A DNA stretch of 64,000 nt from Hymenobacter sp. BRD128 (GCF_013256625.1 NZ_CP053908.1:3224001-3288000), one strand, 5' to 3'; counted from the stretch's first letter, positions 1 to 8,531 are shown. Translations and numbers: made by a program. The notes: generated by a model from the sequence alone, not told the origin.

Positions 1-117
1 CCCCAGGGACTCGAAGAAGCCAAGCAGCCCGCCTGGCTGCGCCTCAGCTTCTGGGATAGCCGGCCGCCGCAAGCGCCCATCCTGCACTTCGTGCGCCACT
101 GGGCGGCGGGCGACTAG
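1..117 (+). CDS. C-terminal end of an unidentified protein (partial)
   Basis: Frame 1 is open from the window edge to the TAG at 115-117 and gives the last 38 residues of a protein, ending HFVRHWAAGD. The G+C-rich third positions look like a real gene. It converges on the minus-strand barrel gene that ends 13 bases further on. The fragment is too short for a family call; a LysR-type regulator end is possible but unproven. Confidence 0.5.
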   Translation, partial: PQGLEEAKQPAWLRLSFWDSRPPQAPILHFVRHWAAGD

Positions 118-129
118 CCTTTGGCTAGC

Positions 130-1389
130 TTACTGCCCCACCCGCACGCGCCGACCCAGGTTGCCGAGCAGCCACTCTTGCCGGAAATTGAGGTAGATGC
201 CAAATGAGAAGTCGAGCAGGCTGCGGTTGAAATCATACACCGGCTCGACGCGCACCGTGAGGGCCGCCGCGTCGGAGATGCGGAAGTCGCGCAGCAGGCG
301 CACCAGCAGCAGGCGGCGGTCGGCGTCGGTGTAGCCGGGCGTGCCGTAGCGCGAGGCAATGGACTGGTAGTAGGAGCCGCCAAACGGCGCGTAGAACTGG
401 TGCCCCTGCCAGTAGCTGAGCATCACATCGACGTAGCGGGTTTCGAGCGTGCCATTGAGATACAAGGCATTGCCGCTGCTAAACGGCAACAGAAACAGCC
501 CCGAGTGGTCGCTGTACGACAGGCCGTAGGCATTGAGCCGCACGGCCTGAAATACCGGCCCGCGCAGCGGCAGCCGCGCCACCACACCGCTAGCGTAGTT
601 AAAGAGCGTCTGCACCGGAATGTGCAGCGTGTCAATCTGCCCGCCGTGGTGCCGGGCAGTAAATTGAAACGGAATGGAGAGCTGCACCGGGCTGTTGTCG
701 CGCGTGAGGCGGAAGCTGCTGCTCAGGCCGCCTGCAATCTGCTCCTGGTAATTGACGCCCGGATATTCCTGCTTGAGCCAATCGACCCAGGCATCCAGAA
801 ATACCCGCTTGGTGTTGAGCCGGTACTGCAAGCCTTCCTCCAACGGCTTTAGCATCACGCGCTCAAAGTCCAGCATCGGCTCGATGTACTCGTGGTTGAG
901 ATTCGCCTTTATATTGCCGAAAATGAACTGGCTAGCCCCGTGCGTCCAGGTGGCGCGGAAGGTGGGCCGCACCTGCCGCAGCGTAGGGTTGCCAAAATCT
1001 TTCCAGAGGAATACGCCGCCTTCGAGGCGCAGTTCTTTAGTCGGATAATAGACCAGCTGTGGATTGAGCTGCGTACCGAAGAGAGTATAGCCTTCGACAA
1101 TGTCGTTGAAATACTCGTTGTCCTTGAAGAAAGTGAAGGCATTGAGGGAGATGCGCAGGTCGCCTGCTTCAGCAGTATGAGCTATTTCATAGCTGCTTGG
1201 AATTTTGGGCAGAGCCCGAATAGAATCGAATTGCTGCTGTGACACTTCTCTAGTAGCCCCAACATGAAGCTGGCGCGACAGTCCTGGCTCCGGCGAGGTA
1301 AACGCCCGGTTGTCCAGCTGTGCCCGCGCCGGGCTAGCCATAACCAACACAGCCCCAACGCCAACTAAAATTCTTAGAAATTTCCCCAT
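130..1389 (-). CDS. predicted outer-membrane beta-barrel protein
   Basis: A 419-residue protein. The ATG at 1389 is chosen because it gives a clean signal peptide (MGKFLRILVGVGAVLVMA, cleavage after ARA); the frame is open upstream to 1449 without a better start. The mature part has alternating aromatic and polar residues (for example LRLEGGVFLW, YVDVMLSYWQG) and ends in short antiparallel-type strands, which suits a transmembrane barrel or porin-like protein. I recognise no specific family and no catalytic motif. It is transcribed divergently from recA, about 160 bases apart. Confidence 0.7.
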   Translation of the reverse strand: MGKFLRILVGVGAVLVMASPARAQLDNRAFTSPEPGLSRQLHVGATREVSQQQFDSIRALPKIPSSYEIAHTAEAGDLRISLNAFTFFKDNEYFNDIVEGYTLFGTQLNPQLVYYPTKELRLEGGVFLWKDFGNPTLRQVRPTFRATWTHGASQFIFGNIKANLNHEYIEPMLDFERVMLKPLEEGLQYRLNTKRVFLDAWVDWLKQEYPGVNYQEQIAGGLSSSFRLTRDNSPVQLSIPFQFTARHHGGQIDTLHIPVQTLFNYASGVVARLPLRGPVFQAVRLNAYGLSYSDHSGLFLLPFSSGNALYLNGTLETRYVDVMLSYWQGHQFYAPFGGSYYQSIASRYGTPGYTDADRRLLLVRLLRDFRISDAAALTVRVEPVYDFNRSLLDFSFGIYLNFRQEWLLGNLGRRVRVGQ

Positions 1390-1550
1390 AAATTTGCGCC
1401 TCTGCCGGCACAAAACCGGGGTGCGTTGCGTTACAAATGGCCGCCGCAAAACAGAACGGTAGCCGGGCTAGCCCGCTGCTTTTCTGCCTTGGTGCGGTAA
1501 ACCAAAATACCGTAGATTTACAACCCTTTAGTTTCCTCCCCCTCCCCTTC

Positions 1551-2669
1551 ATGGCCTTAGCAACCAAAAAAGCCGAAAAATCAGAAATGGTCGATAAAGC
1601 TGACAAAACCGGTCCCTCCAGCCCCGCCGCCGAGAAAGCCAAGGCCCTCGCGCTGACGATGGAGAAGCTCGATAAAGCCTTCGGCAAAGGTACCGTGATG
1701 AAGCTCTCGGACCAGAAAGTGAACGATATTCCGGCCATTAGCACGGGCTCGCTCTCGCTGGATATTGCCCTCGGCATCGGCGGCCTGCCCCGCGGCCGCG
1801 TTATTGAGATTTACGGCCCCGAATCGAGCGGTAAGACGACCCTGACGATGCACGCCATTGCCGAGGCCCAGAAAGCCGGTGGCACTGCCGCCTTCATCGA
1901 CGCCGAGCACGCCTTCGACCCGACCTACGCCAAGAAGCTGGGCATCGATGTGGATAACCTGCTGATTGCCCAGCCCGACAACGGCGAACAAGCTCTGGAG
2001 ATTGCCGACCAGCTCATCAGCTCGGGCGCTATTGATATCATCGTGATTGACTCGGTAGCGGCCCTCGTACCGAAGGGCGAGCTCGAAGGCGACATGGGCG
2101 ACTCGAAAGTGGGCCTGCACGCCCGCCTCATGAGCCAGGCCCTGCGCAAGCTCACCGGCACGATTAACAAGACCAACTGCCTCTGCATCTTCATCAACCA
2201 GCTGCGCGAGAAAATCGGCGTGATGTTCGGCTCGCCCGAAACTACGACCGGTGGTAACGCGCTGAAATTCTACGCTTCGGTGCGCCTCGACATCCGCCGT
2301 ATCGGCCAGATTAAGGAGGACAAAGACAACGTGACTGGTAACCGCACCAAGGTGAAGGTGGTGAAAAATAAGGTGGCGCCGCCCTTCAAGGTGGTCGAGT
2401 TTGACATCATCTACGGCCAGGGCATTTCGAAAGTCGGGGAGATTGTGGACCTGGGTGTCGACATGGGCATCATAGGTAAGTCGGGCTCGTGGTTCAGCTA
2501 CGACGGCAACAAAATCGGCCAGGGCCGCGAAGCCGTAAAAACCCTGCTGCTCGACAACCCCGAGCTGGCCGACCAGATTGAAGCCAAAATCCGCACCATG
2601 GCCAAGGGCGACGACGCTGTTATCCCCGTAGATATGAGCGGCCCCGAAGACGGCGACGATACGCTGTAA
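1551..2669 (+). CDS. recA: recombinase RecA
   Basis: RecA is the DNA-dependent ATPase that forms filaments on single-stranded DNA, carries out strand exchange and triggers LexA self-cleavage. The 372-residue product has the Walker A motif GPESSGKTT (residues 89-97), the Walker B strand [12 protein letters not shown], the L2 region around [12 protein letters not shown] and an acidic C-terminus. The ATG at 1551 is preferred over the longer open frame because RecA proteins of this phylum begin with a short Lys/Ala-rich leader like the one seen. The gene stands alone with its own terminator; no LexA-type operator was identified. Confidence 0.97.
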   Translation: MALATKKAEKSEMVDKADKTGPSSPAAEKAKALALTMEKLDKAFGKGTVMKLSDQKVNDIPAISTGSLSLDIALGIGGLPRGRVIEIYGPESSGKTTLTMHAIAEAQKAGGTAAFIDAEHAFDPTYAKKLGIDVDNLLIAQPDNGEQALEIADQLISSGAIDIIVIDSVAALVPKGELEGDMGDSKVGLHARLMSQALRKLTGTINKTNCLCIFINQLREKIGVMFGSPETTTGGNALKFYASVRLDIRRIGQIKEDKDNVTGNRTKVKVVKNKVAPPFKVVEFDIIYGQGISKVGEIVDLGVDMGIIGKSGSWFSYDGNKIGQGREAVKTLLLDNPELADQIEAKIRTMAKGDDAVIPVDMSGPEDGDDTL

Positions 2670-2693
2670 GCATCTGCAACTTGTAGTTTCGCT

Positions 2694-2725
2694 AGCCCCG
2701 CTGCCGCCCCGGCAGCGGGGCTTTT
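2694..2725 (+). terminator. rho-independent terminator of recA
   Basis: A 12-bp perfect stem (AGCCCCGCTGCC and its complement) with a 5-base loop, followed by TTTT, 24 bases after the recA stop. Confidence 0.85.
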
Positions 2726-2764
2726 GCGTGGTAGCCGGCTAACCGAATGGCCCGCGGGCCAGTG

Positions 2765-2772
2765 TATTTTTG
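2765..2772 (+). promoter_or_regulatory. Bacteroidota -7 element before the DUF3108 gene
   Basis: TATTTTTG matches the phylum's TAnnTTTG element, about 57 bases before the chosen ATG. No clear TTTG lies about 20 bases upstream, so the call rests on one box. Confidence 0.45.
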
Positions 2773-2828
2773 TCGGCTGGCACTTCGTTTGTAAATCCGC
2801 TTTCGACTCCGACCTCGTTTCTGCTTGT

Positions 2829-3638
2829 ATGCGCCGCTGGCTACTCGTTCCGCTTCTCCTGCTTTGCATTGCCTGGACGCAGCCTAGCGGCACTGCCGAG
2901 CCGGTGCGGGTGTGGCCCAACCCCAGCTTCAAGGCCGGCGAAACCATCCGCTATAAGGTGCACTACGGCGTGCTCAACGCCGCCGAGGCCGTTATCGAAA
3001 CCTCCGGCAACCTGGAGCGCGTGGCCGACCGGCCCTGCTACCGGGCCACCGTGAGCGGCCGCACCACCGGCTCGTTCGACTTCTTTCTGCACGTACGCGA
3101 CCAGTGGCGCTCCTACATCGATACGGCCAGCGTGCTGCCGCTCCGCTCTTCGCGCGATATTGAGGAAGGCACGTATCGCAAAAAGGAAGTAGTGGATTTT
3201 GACCAGACGCACGACATCGTGAACGTGCTCCAGACCCACACCAAAGAGCCCATTCGCTATACCTTCAAGGTGCCCAATAACGTGCAGGAGCTCGTGAGCG
3301 GCTTCTATTACCTGCGCACCCTCAATTACGAGCGCATGAAGCCCGGCGATGTTATTCGCGTGGGTGGTTTCTTCGACGAATCGACGTTCAATTTGGAAGT
3401 TGCCTTCAAAGGCCGTGAGGTAGTCGAAACCAAAGCCGGCCCCATTCACGTGCTGAAGCTGGTGCCCAAAATGCCGACCAACCGCATTTTTCGGGGCGAA
3501 GACGCTATCAAGGTATACCTCTCCGACGACCGCAACAAGATTCCGGTGCTTTTCCAGGCCGAGCTGTTTGTGGGCTCGGTAAAAGTGGATATGTACAAGT
3601 ACGACGGTCTGAGAAGCCGCCTCAACCTGGCCCGCTAG
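2829..3638 (+). CDS. DUF3108 periplasmic protein
   Basis: A 269-residue secreted protein. The ATG at 2829 starts a signal peptide (MRRWLLVPLLLLCIAW). The mature part follows the DUF3108 pattern: FKAGETIRYKVHYGVLNAAEA near the N-terminus, then paired beta strands (GRTTGSFDFFLHVRD; a block around RKKEVVDFDQ) and the C-terminal VYLSDDRNKIPVLFQAEL segment. Members are predicted to be beta-rich envelope proteins; their biochemical role is not established. It has its own -7 box and no visible operon partner. Confidence 0.85.
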   Translation: MRRWLLVPLLLLCIAWTQPSGTAEPVRVWPNPSFKAGETIRYKVHYGVLNAAEAVIETSGNLERVADRPCYRATVSGRTTGSFDFFLHVRDQWRSYIDTASVLPLRSSRDIEEGTYRKKEVVDFDQTHDIVNVLQTHTKEPIRYTFKVPNNVQELVSGFYYLRTLNYERMKPGDVIRVGGFFDESTFNLEVAFKGREVVETKAGPIHVLKLVPKMPTNRIFRGEDAIKVYLSDDRNKIPVLFQAELFVGSVKVDMYKYDGLRSRLNLAR

Positions 3639-3690
3639 CCCCCTGCGGGCGCGTCACACAAACGTAACATGGCCGCCCGTTCAGCTTAGG

Positions 3691-3698
3691 TAATTTTG
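3691..3698 (+). promoter_or_regulatory. Bacteroidota -7 element before the two-component pair
   Basis: TAATTTTG fits TAnnTTTG and lies 36 bases before the chosen GTG start. A transcript starting about 7 bases downstream would exclude the longer in-frame extension (TTG at 3696), which supports the later start. No convincing -33 TTTG was seen. Confidence 0.4.
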
Positions 3699-3734
3699 TG
3701 GTGCGAAAGTTCTTCCCCCTTTCGCTTTCACGCC

Positions 3735-4454
3735 GTGGCTACTCCCACCAGTCCAAAGTCAGCATCAGCCAAAGCCGGTGCTTACAAGATTTTAGTAGTT
3801 GACGACGACCCCGACATTGTCGAGCTGCTCGAATTCAACCTGAAGAAAGAAGGCTACCTCACCGCCTCGGCCGGCGATGGCCGCCAGGCCCTGGCCGTAG
3901 CGCAGGAATTCAACCCCGATATTATCCTGCTCGACGTGATGATGCCGCACCTCGATGGCATTGCCACCTGCCGCGCCCTGCGCGAGCAGCCCAAGTTCAA
4001 AGACACTTACATTCTCTTCCTCACGGCCCGCGCCGAAGAGTTTTCGGAAGTAGCCGCCTTCGAGGCCGGCGCCGATGATTTCCTCTCCAAGCCCATCAAG
4101 CCCCGGGCGCTGCTGAGCCGGCTAGCCGCCATCGTGCGGCGCGACCAGGACCCGCACGCCGGCGTGGAGGCCATCGACATCAACGGCCTGCGCATCGACC
4201 GCACGGCCTTCGCCGTGTACCAGGATGGCCGCAAAATCACCTTGCCCAAGAAAGAGTTTGAGCTGCTGGCTTTCCTGGCCGCCGCACCGCACAAGGTGTT
4301 CAGCCGCGACGAGCTGCTGCAAAATATCTGGGGCAACGACGTATTCGTGCTGGCCCGCACCGTGGACGTGCACGTGCGCAAGGTACGCGAAAAAGTGGGC
4401 GACCACCACATCCAAACCATTAAGGGTGTGGGTTATAAGTTTAACGCCGACTGA
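3735..4454 (+). CDS. OmpR/PhoB-type response regulator
   Basis: A 239-residue regulator. The GTG at 3735 is chosen because the -7 box lies just upstream. An N-terminal receiver domain (starting KILVVDDDPD, phospho-acceptor Asp in ILLDVMMPHLDG, switch Thr in FLTARAEE, Lys in FLSKPIKP) is followed by a winged-helix DNA-binding domain (LPKKEFELLAFLA ... ARTVDVHVRKVREKVG ... IKGVGYKF). It should be phosphorylated by the PhoR-type kinase encoded 137 bases downstream. The pair resembles the phosphate-type PhoB/PhoR systems of the phylum, but the signal cannot be read from sequence. Confidence 0.95.
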   Translation: MATPTSPKSASAKAGAYKILVVDDDPDIVELLEFNLKKEGYLTASAGDGRQALAVAQEFNPDIILLDVMMPHLDGIATCRALREQPKFKDTYILFLTARAEEFSEVAAFEAGADDFLSKPIKPRALLSRLAAIVRRDQDPHAGVEAIDINGLRIDRTAFAVYQDGRKITLPKKEFELLAFLAAAPHKVFSRDELLQNIWGNDVFVLARTVDVHVRKVREKVGDHHIQTIKGVGYKFNAD

Positions 4455-4470
4455 CGCATCTCAATAGTTT

Positions 4471-4557
4471 GAACGTCATGCTGAGCTTGCCGAAGCATTT
4501 CCACCACTTCACTCAACGAGGCGGTAGAGATGCTTCGGCAAGCTCAGCATGACGTTC
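4471..4557. repeat. REP-like inverted repeat inside the two-component operon
   Basis: Two perfect 28-base arms (471-498 and 530-557 of the 4-kb block) face each other around a 31-base loop. Each arm begins GAACGTCATGCTGAGCTTGC and ends CGAAGCAT. The outer part of the arm recurs in the hairpin at 28730-28796. It sits between the response regulator and its kinase and may alter the mRNA ratio or stability of the two. Read as protein it yields a spurious RHAELAEAS-type peptide. Confidence 0.85.
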
Positions 4558-4591
4558 TATTTTACTTTTATCACCCCTAGCGTAGCGCCCT

Positions 4592-5671
4592 ATGAACCTC
4601 TCTTCCCGCACCATTGCCGTTTTGATTGCGCTGCTGGTGGCGGGGGTGCTCACTGCCTGCACGTACTGGGTGCCTCGGCTGCCCACGCACCAGGCTTTTC
4701 TGGCGGGCGGCATCACGGTAGCCGCCTGTTTTCTGCTAGTTTATTTATCGTTTGAAGCGCTGATTTTCCGAGAAATAAACGGCATCTACTCGCGCCTGGA
4801 GCACATCAAGCGCAAGGAATTTAAACGCCTGAGTAACAAGTTTTTATTCCGCCCCGAGCCGCTGCGGCGCATCGGTGATGAGATAGTGGAGATGGCCGAG
4901 CGCCGCCAGCAGGAGCTTGATGAGCTCAAGCGCCTACAAGCGCTACGCCGCGAGTTTCTGGCCGACGTATCGCACGAGCTGAAGACGCCGCTCTTTGCCG
5001 CCCAGGGCTTCGTGCACACTATTTTGGACGAAGAAGAAGACAATGGGGAAGCCGGCATGGAGCCGGCCATGCGCCGCAAGTTTTTGCAGCGCGCCGCCGC
5101 CAGCCTCGACGCGCTCGATACCCTGGTGCAGGACCTAGTCACGATTTCGCAGCTCGAAAAAGGCGTTATCCGCATGCGCCGCCAGCGTTTCGACTTGGTA
5201 GCGCTGGTGCAGGAGTTGTTTGAGCTGCTGGAGCAGCAGGCCCAGCGGCGCGGCACCACGATGGAGTTGTTTCCGCCGCACTTGGCCGAGCGCGAAATGC
5301 CCGTCATTGCCGACCGAAATCGCATCCGCCAGGTACTTATCAACTTAATTGACAATGCGATAAAGTACGGCCGTGAGCATAATGGCCATGTGGTAGTAGC
5401 CCTCACCCCTGGCCGCAACGGGGTGCGCGTGGCTGTGCGCGACAATGGGGCCGGCATTGCGCCCGAGCACCAGGCGCGCATCTTCGAGCGCTTCTACCGC
5501 GTCGATAAAAGCCGCTCGCGCTCGGCCGGCGGCTCGGGGCTGGGGCTAGCCATCAGCAAGCACATTGTGGAGGCGCATAAATCTACTATTCACATTAAGA
5601 GCGTGCTGAATGAGGGCACGACGATGGAGTTTAAGCTGCCCCGGCCCAAGGAGGTAAAACAACTAGCCTAG
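4592..5671 (+). CDS. PhoR-type sensor histidine kinase
   Basis: A 359-residue membrane kinase. Two N-terminal membrane segments (about residues 7-28 and 36-56) with only a few residues between them mean there is essentially no periplasmic sensor domain. A HAMP-like linker and coiled coil (residues about 60-115) lead to the HisKA domain with the H box DVSHELKTPL, then HATPase_c with N box LINLIDNAIKYG, G1 VRDNGAGI, F box FERFYRVDKSRS and G2 GGSGLGLAI. It should phosphorylate the OmpR-type regulator upstream. With so short an external loop, sensing is probably in the membrane or through a partner protein. Confidence 0.94.
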   Translation: MNLSSRTIAVLIALLVAGVLTACTYWVPRLPTHQAFLAGGITVAACFLLVYLSFEALIFREINGIYSRLEHIKRKEFKRLSNKFLFRPEPLRRIGDEIVEMAERRQQELDELKRLQALRREFLADVSHELKTPLFAAQGFVHTILDEEEDNGEAGMEPAMRRKFLQRAAASLDALDTLVQDLVTISQLEKGVIRMRRQRFDLVALVQELFELLEQQAQRRGTTMELFPPHLAEREMPVIADRNRIRQVLINLIDNAIKYGREHNGHVVVALTPGRNGVRVAVRDNGAGIAPEHQARIFERFYRVDKSRSRSAGGSGLGLAISKHIVEAHKSTIHIKSVLNEGTTMEFKLPRPKEVKQLA

Positions 5672-5705
5672 CCCGGACCCACCGAGCCCAAGCTAGTGGC
5701 AGTCG

Positions 5706-5713
5706 TACCTTTG
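5706..5713 (+). promoter_or_regulatory. -7 element of the pseudouridine synthase gene
   Basis: TACCTTTG, identical to the box used by the rplM, rplC, rpsH and rpsL transcripts in this window, lies 8 bases before the ATG at 5722. The mRNA would have an extremely short or no leader. It also argues against the in-frame GTG at 5713, which overlaps the box. Confidence 0.6.
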
Positions 5714-5721
5714 TGCTTCGC

Positions 5722-6435
5722 ATGAAGCCACCTAAGTTCCAAGACCTCATTCTGTTTGAGAACGACGATTATATTGTCGTCAACAAGCCGCCGTTTCTTT
5801 CCACGCTCGACGAGCGCATTGGCGTGGCGCCCAGCCTGCTGCGGCTAGCCCGCGAGTACGCCGACGATGCCCAGGTAGGCCACCGCCTCGACCGCGATAC
5901 CAGCGGCGCGCTGGTGCTGGCCAAGCACCCCGAGGCCTACCGGCACATTTCGATGCAGTTTGAAAACCGGGAGGTAAATAAGGTGTACCACGCCGTGACC
6001 TGGGGCGCGCCGCCGCTCGATAAGTTTGTGGTCGAGCGCAATATCGAAACCACTAAGAGCGGCAAGGCCCGGCTAGCCTTCAAGGGCAAGCCTGCCGAAA
6101 CCCGCTTCACGCTGCTTGAAACCTACGCCCGCCACGCCCTCGTGCAGTGCGAGCCCGTAACCGGCCGCATGCACCAGATTCGTTTGCACCTAGCCTACGT
6201 CGAAACGCCCATTGTGGGCGACCACCTCTACGGCGGTGAGGACTTTTTCCTGTCCTCGCTCAAGAAAAAATTCAACCTGAAAGAGGGCGAAACCGAGCAG
6301 CCCTTCATCAAACGGTTTGCCTTGCACGCCAAGGAGCTTGGTTTTACGGGGCTGGCGGGCGAGGCCATCAAGATTGATGCGCCCTATCCGAAGGATTTTC
6401 GGGTACTGGTCGAGACGCTGCGGCAGTACCGTTGA
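5722..6435 (+). CDS. RluA-family 23S/tRNA pseudouridine synthase
   Basis: A 237-residue enzyme that isomerises uridine to pseudouridine in structured RNA. The catalytic motif HRLDRDTSGALVLAK (Asp in HRLDRDTSG) and the C-terminal PVTGRMHQIRLHLA motif are intact. There is no N-terminal S4 domain, so it is the short RluC/RluD-like or TruC-like form; its exact target cannot be decided from sequence. The start at 5722 (MKPPKFQDLILFENDD) follows the promoter position and the family N-terminus. Confidence 0.93.
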   Translation: MKPPKFQDLILFENDDYIVVNKPPFLSTLDERIGVAPSLLRLAREYADDAQVGHRLDRDTSGALVLAKHPEAYRHISMQFENREVNKVYHAVTWGAPPLDKFVVERNIETTKSGKARLAFKGKPAETRFTLLETYARHALVQCEPVTGRMHQIRLHLAYVETPIVGDHLYGGEDFFLSSLKKKFNLKEGETEQPFIKRFALHAKELGFTGLAGEAIKIDAPYPKDFRVLVETLRQYR

Positions 6436-6497
6436 GCTTAAGTTGATATATGGGGTTTTGGCAGCACTCGAAAGATAGAATTCGGAGTTTTCCACTG

Positions 6498-6566
6498 ATG
6501 ATGCTCATCTATGGAATTATGGCTTTGATTGGCTGGATACTATACTCAATCGGTCAGCATCTGTAA
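6498..6566 (+). CDS. possible 22-residue single-span membrane microprotein
   Basis: An ATG at 6498, with GGAG 13 bases upstream, opens a 22-codon frame ending TAA at 6564-6566. The product (MMLIYGIMALIGWILYSIGQHL) is almost entirely hydrophobic, long enough for one membrane span. The local DNA is more A+T-rich than its neighbours and is otherwise empty. Nothing but its composition supports expression, so this is a candidate only. Confidence 0.25.
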   Translation: MMLIYGIMALIGWILYSIGQHL

Positions 6567-6572
6567 TAGCAC

Positions 6573-6603
6573 TTGGTTATCTGCTCGAAAACCCGTACCT
6601 TTG
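6573..6603 (+). promoter_or_regulatory. promoter of the rplM-rpsI-rpsB operon
   Basis: TTGG at 6573-6576, 19 bases, then TACCTTTG at 6596-6603: both boxes of the Bacteroidota housekeeping promoter at the expected spacing. The transcript would start near 6610, leaving a leader of about 70 bases before rplM. Confidence 0.75.
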
Positions 6604-6679
6604 TGTCCGTTTTTCCCCAGGCCCGACCGGCTTGGGGTTTATTGTCAATTGTTTAGCCGGTAATTTTTACCAAATCCGC

Positions 6680-7132
6680 ATGGACCACCTGAGCTTCAAG
6701 ACGACCCACGTCAACAAGGCCAACGCCCAGAAAGCCTGGGTTATCATCGACGCCAGCGTGGCCCCGCTGGGCCGCGTGTGCAGCCAAATTGCTAACGTAC
6801 TGCGTGGCAAGCACAAGCCTTCGTTCACTCCTAACTCTGATTGCGGTGATAACGTGATTGTTATCAACGCCGACAAGCTGCGCGTGACGGGCAAGAAGAT
6901 GACTGAGAAAGTGTACATCTCGCACTCGGGCTATCCCGGCGGCCAGAAGCAGCGCACTCTGCGCGAGCAGATGAACCGCGACTCGCGCAAAGCCATTGAG
7001 CACGCCGTAAAAGGCATGCTGCAAGGCAACCGCCTGGGCGCCGAGCAGTTCCGCAACCTCTACGTATACGCTGGCACCGAGCATCCGCACGAAGCGCAGC
7101 AGCCCAAAGTATACGAGCTGAAGAACCTGTAA
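6680..7132 (+). CDS. rplM: 50S ribosomal protein uL13
   Basis: The 150-residue product has the family core (WVIIDASVAPLGRVCSQIANVLRGKHKP; PNSDCGDNVIVINA; GYPGGQKQRTLREQM). uL13 is an early 23S rRNA-binding protein. ATG 6680 is preferred over the longer frame from 6632 because it gives the usual N-terminus and a proper leader after the promoter. First gene of the rplM-rpsI-rpsB operon. Confidence 0.96.
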   Translation: MDHLSFKTTHVNKANAQKAWVIIDASVAPLGRVCSQIANVLRGKHKPSFTPNSDCGDNVIVINADKLRVTGKKMTEKVYISHSGYPGGQKQRTLREQMNRDSRKAIEHAVKGMLQGNRLGAEQFRNLYVYAGTEHPHEAQQPKVYELKNL

Positions 7133-7178
7133 ATCATTGTCTTTACGGCCGATTTTGGCCGCAATTTTTCCACCACTA

Positions 7179-7565
7179 ATGGCAGCTACTAACACCTCTG
7201 GTAGAAGAAAAACCTCGGTGGCCCGCATCTACATGCAGGCCGGGCAAGGGAATATCACTATCAACAACCGGGACATGAAGTCCTACTTCGCCAACGAACT
7301 GTTGGAGAACATCGTGAACCAGCCGCTGGCCATCCTCGAGCAGGTAGGCCAGTACGACATCAAGGTGAACGTGAGCGGCGGCGGCATCGCCGGCCAGGCT
7401 GAGGCCATTCGCCTCGCCATCTCGAAAGCCCTGGTAAGCGACAACGCCGAAATCAAGTCGTCGCTTCGCAAGGAAGGCTTCATGACGCGCGACCCCCGCA
7501 TGGTGGAGCGTAAGAAGTTCGGCAAGCGCAAGGCTCGTCGCTCGTTCCAGTTCTCTAAGCGCTAA
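7179..7565 (+). CDS. rpsI: 30S ribosomal protein uS9
   Basis: The 128-residue protein starts MAATNTSGRRKTSVARIYM and has the conserved VNVSGGGIAGQAEAIRLAISKAL block. The basic C-terminal tail ending FQFSKR reaches the P-site tRNA in known ribosomes. Start at 7179 instead of the upstream in-frame codon at 7137, which lies almost against the rplM stop and adds unrelated residues. Confidence 0.97.
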   Translation: MAATNTSGRRKTSVARIYMQAGQGNITINNRDMKSYFANELLENIVNQPLAILEQVGQYDIKVNVSGGGIAGQAEAIRLAISKALVSDNAEIKSSLRKEGFMTRDPRMVERKKFGKRKARRSFQFSKR

Positions 7566-7586
7566 TCGTTTAACCGTAGTAGTATT

Positions 7587-8360
7587 ATGGCTCAGTCCAC
7601 CACCTATAAAGAGCTGCTTGACGCGGGTGCCCACTTTGGCCACCTTACGCGCAAGTGGGACCCGAAAATGGCGCCGTACATCTTCATGGAGAAGAACGGC
7701 ATCCATATTATCGACCTGAACAAGACGCTGGCTTCGCTCGATTACGCTGCCAATGCTATTCGCAACATCGCGAAGAGCGGCCGCAAAATCATGTTCGTCG
7801 CCACCAAAAAGCAGGCCCAGGAGATTGTGCAGACGGAGGCGCAGCGCCTTAAGATGCCTTTCGTGACGGACCGCTGGCTGGGCGGGATGCTGACGAACTT
7901 CGCCACCATCCGCAAGTCGCTGAAGAAGATGGCTACCATCGACAAGATGGTGAAAGAAAACACCGCTTTTGCGGCCCTAGCCAAGCGCGAGAAACTCATG
8001 ATGAATCGTGAGCGCGAGAAGCTGGAGCGCGTAATGGGTGGTATCTCGGACCTGAGCCGCCTGCCTGCTGCCCTGTTTGTGGTAGACGTGAAGCGCGAGC
8101 ACATTGCCGTGAAAGAAGCGCAGAAATTGGGCATCCCGGTTTTCGCTATCGTGGATACCAACTCGAACCCCGAGCTGGTGCAGTTCCCCATCCCGGCCAA
8201 CGACGACGCCTCGAAGTCTATCCAGCTCATTATGAACGTGATTGGCAAGGCTATCGAAGACGGACTGTCGGAGCGTAAAGTTGACAAAGAAGACGCTGAC
8301 CGCAAAGAAGCCGATGAGGCAGCTATCGCGGAGAAGACGGAAGCTGATAACGAAGGCTAA
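7587..8360 (+). CDS. rpsB: 30S ribosomal protein uS2
   Basis: 257 residues with the uS2 signature (LLDAGAHFGHLTRKWDPKM; DRWLGGMLTNFATIRKS; IPANDDASKSIQLI). Compared with the usual ~240 residues it has an acidic C-terminal extension rich in Glu, Asp and Lys. It lies 21 bases after rpsI and before tsf, the usual rpsB-tsf neighbourhood, but a terminator follows it, so tsf may be partly uncoupled. Confidence 0.97.
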   Translation: MAQSTTYKELLDAGAHFGHLTRKWDPKMAPYIFMEKNGIHIIDLNKTLASLDYAANAIRNIAKSGRKIMFVATKKQAQEIVQTEAQRLKMPFVTDRWLGGMLTNFATIRKSLKKMATIDKMVKENTAFAALAKREKLMMNREREKLERVMGGISDLSRLPAALFVVDVKREHIAVKEAQKLGIPVFAIVDTNSNPELVQFPIPANDDASKSIQLIMNVIGKAIEDGLSERKVDKEDADRKEADEAAIAEKTEADNEG

Positions 8361-8384
8361 GCCGCTCGCTTTTAAAGCTTGACG

Positions 8385-8427
8385 AAAAAGGGAACGGTCG
8401 AGGCAAGTGCTTGGCGGTTCCCTTTTT
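8385..8427 (+). terminator. terminator after rpsB
   Basis: Stem AAAAAGGGAAC / GTTCCCTTTTT with a 21-base loop and a T-rich 3' side, 24 bases after the rpsB stop. Confidence 0.7.
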
Positions 8428-8448
8428 CAATTTTTGAATTGGTCGTTT

Positions 8449-8531
8449 GTAGAGACGCATCCTTGCGCCTCCCGTAGGAACGACTCGTTAATTGAATGTT
8501 CAACGCCGAGACGCAAGAATGCGTCTCTACA
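8449..8531. repeat. inverted repeat upstream of tsf
   Basis: Arms of 24 bases (TGTAGAGACGCATCCTTGCG... and its near complement, 2 mismatches) flank a 36-base centre and end 13 bases before the tsf ATG. It resembles short dispersed palindromic repeats rather than a terminator, since no T-run follows. In RNA it would form a strong stem just before the tsf start. Confidence 0.7.

Noticed and set aside
4513..4716. Minus-strand ORF ending in a RHAELAEAS-type peptide
   Set aside because: It translates the inverted repeat at 4471-4557 and the antisense of the kinase gene start.
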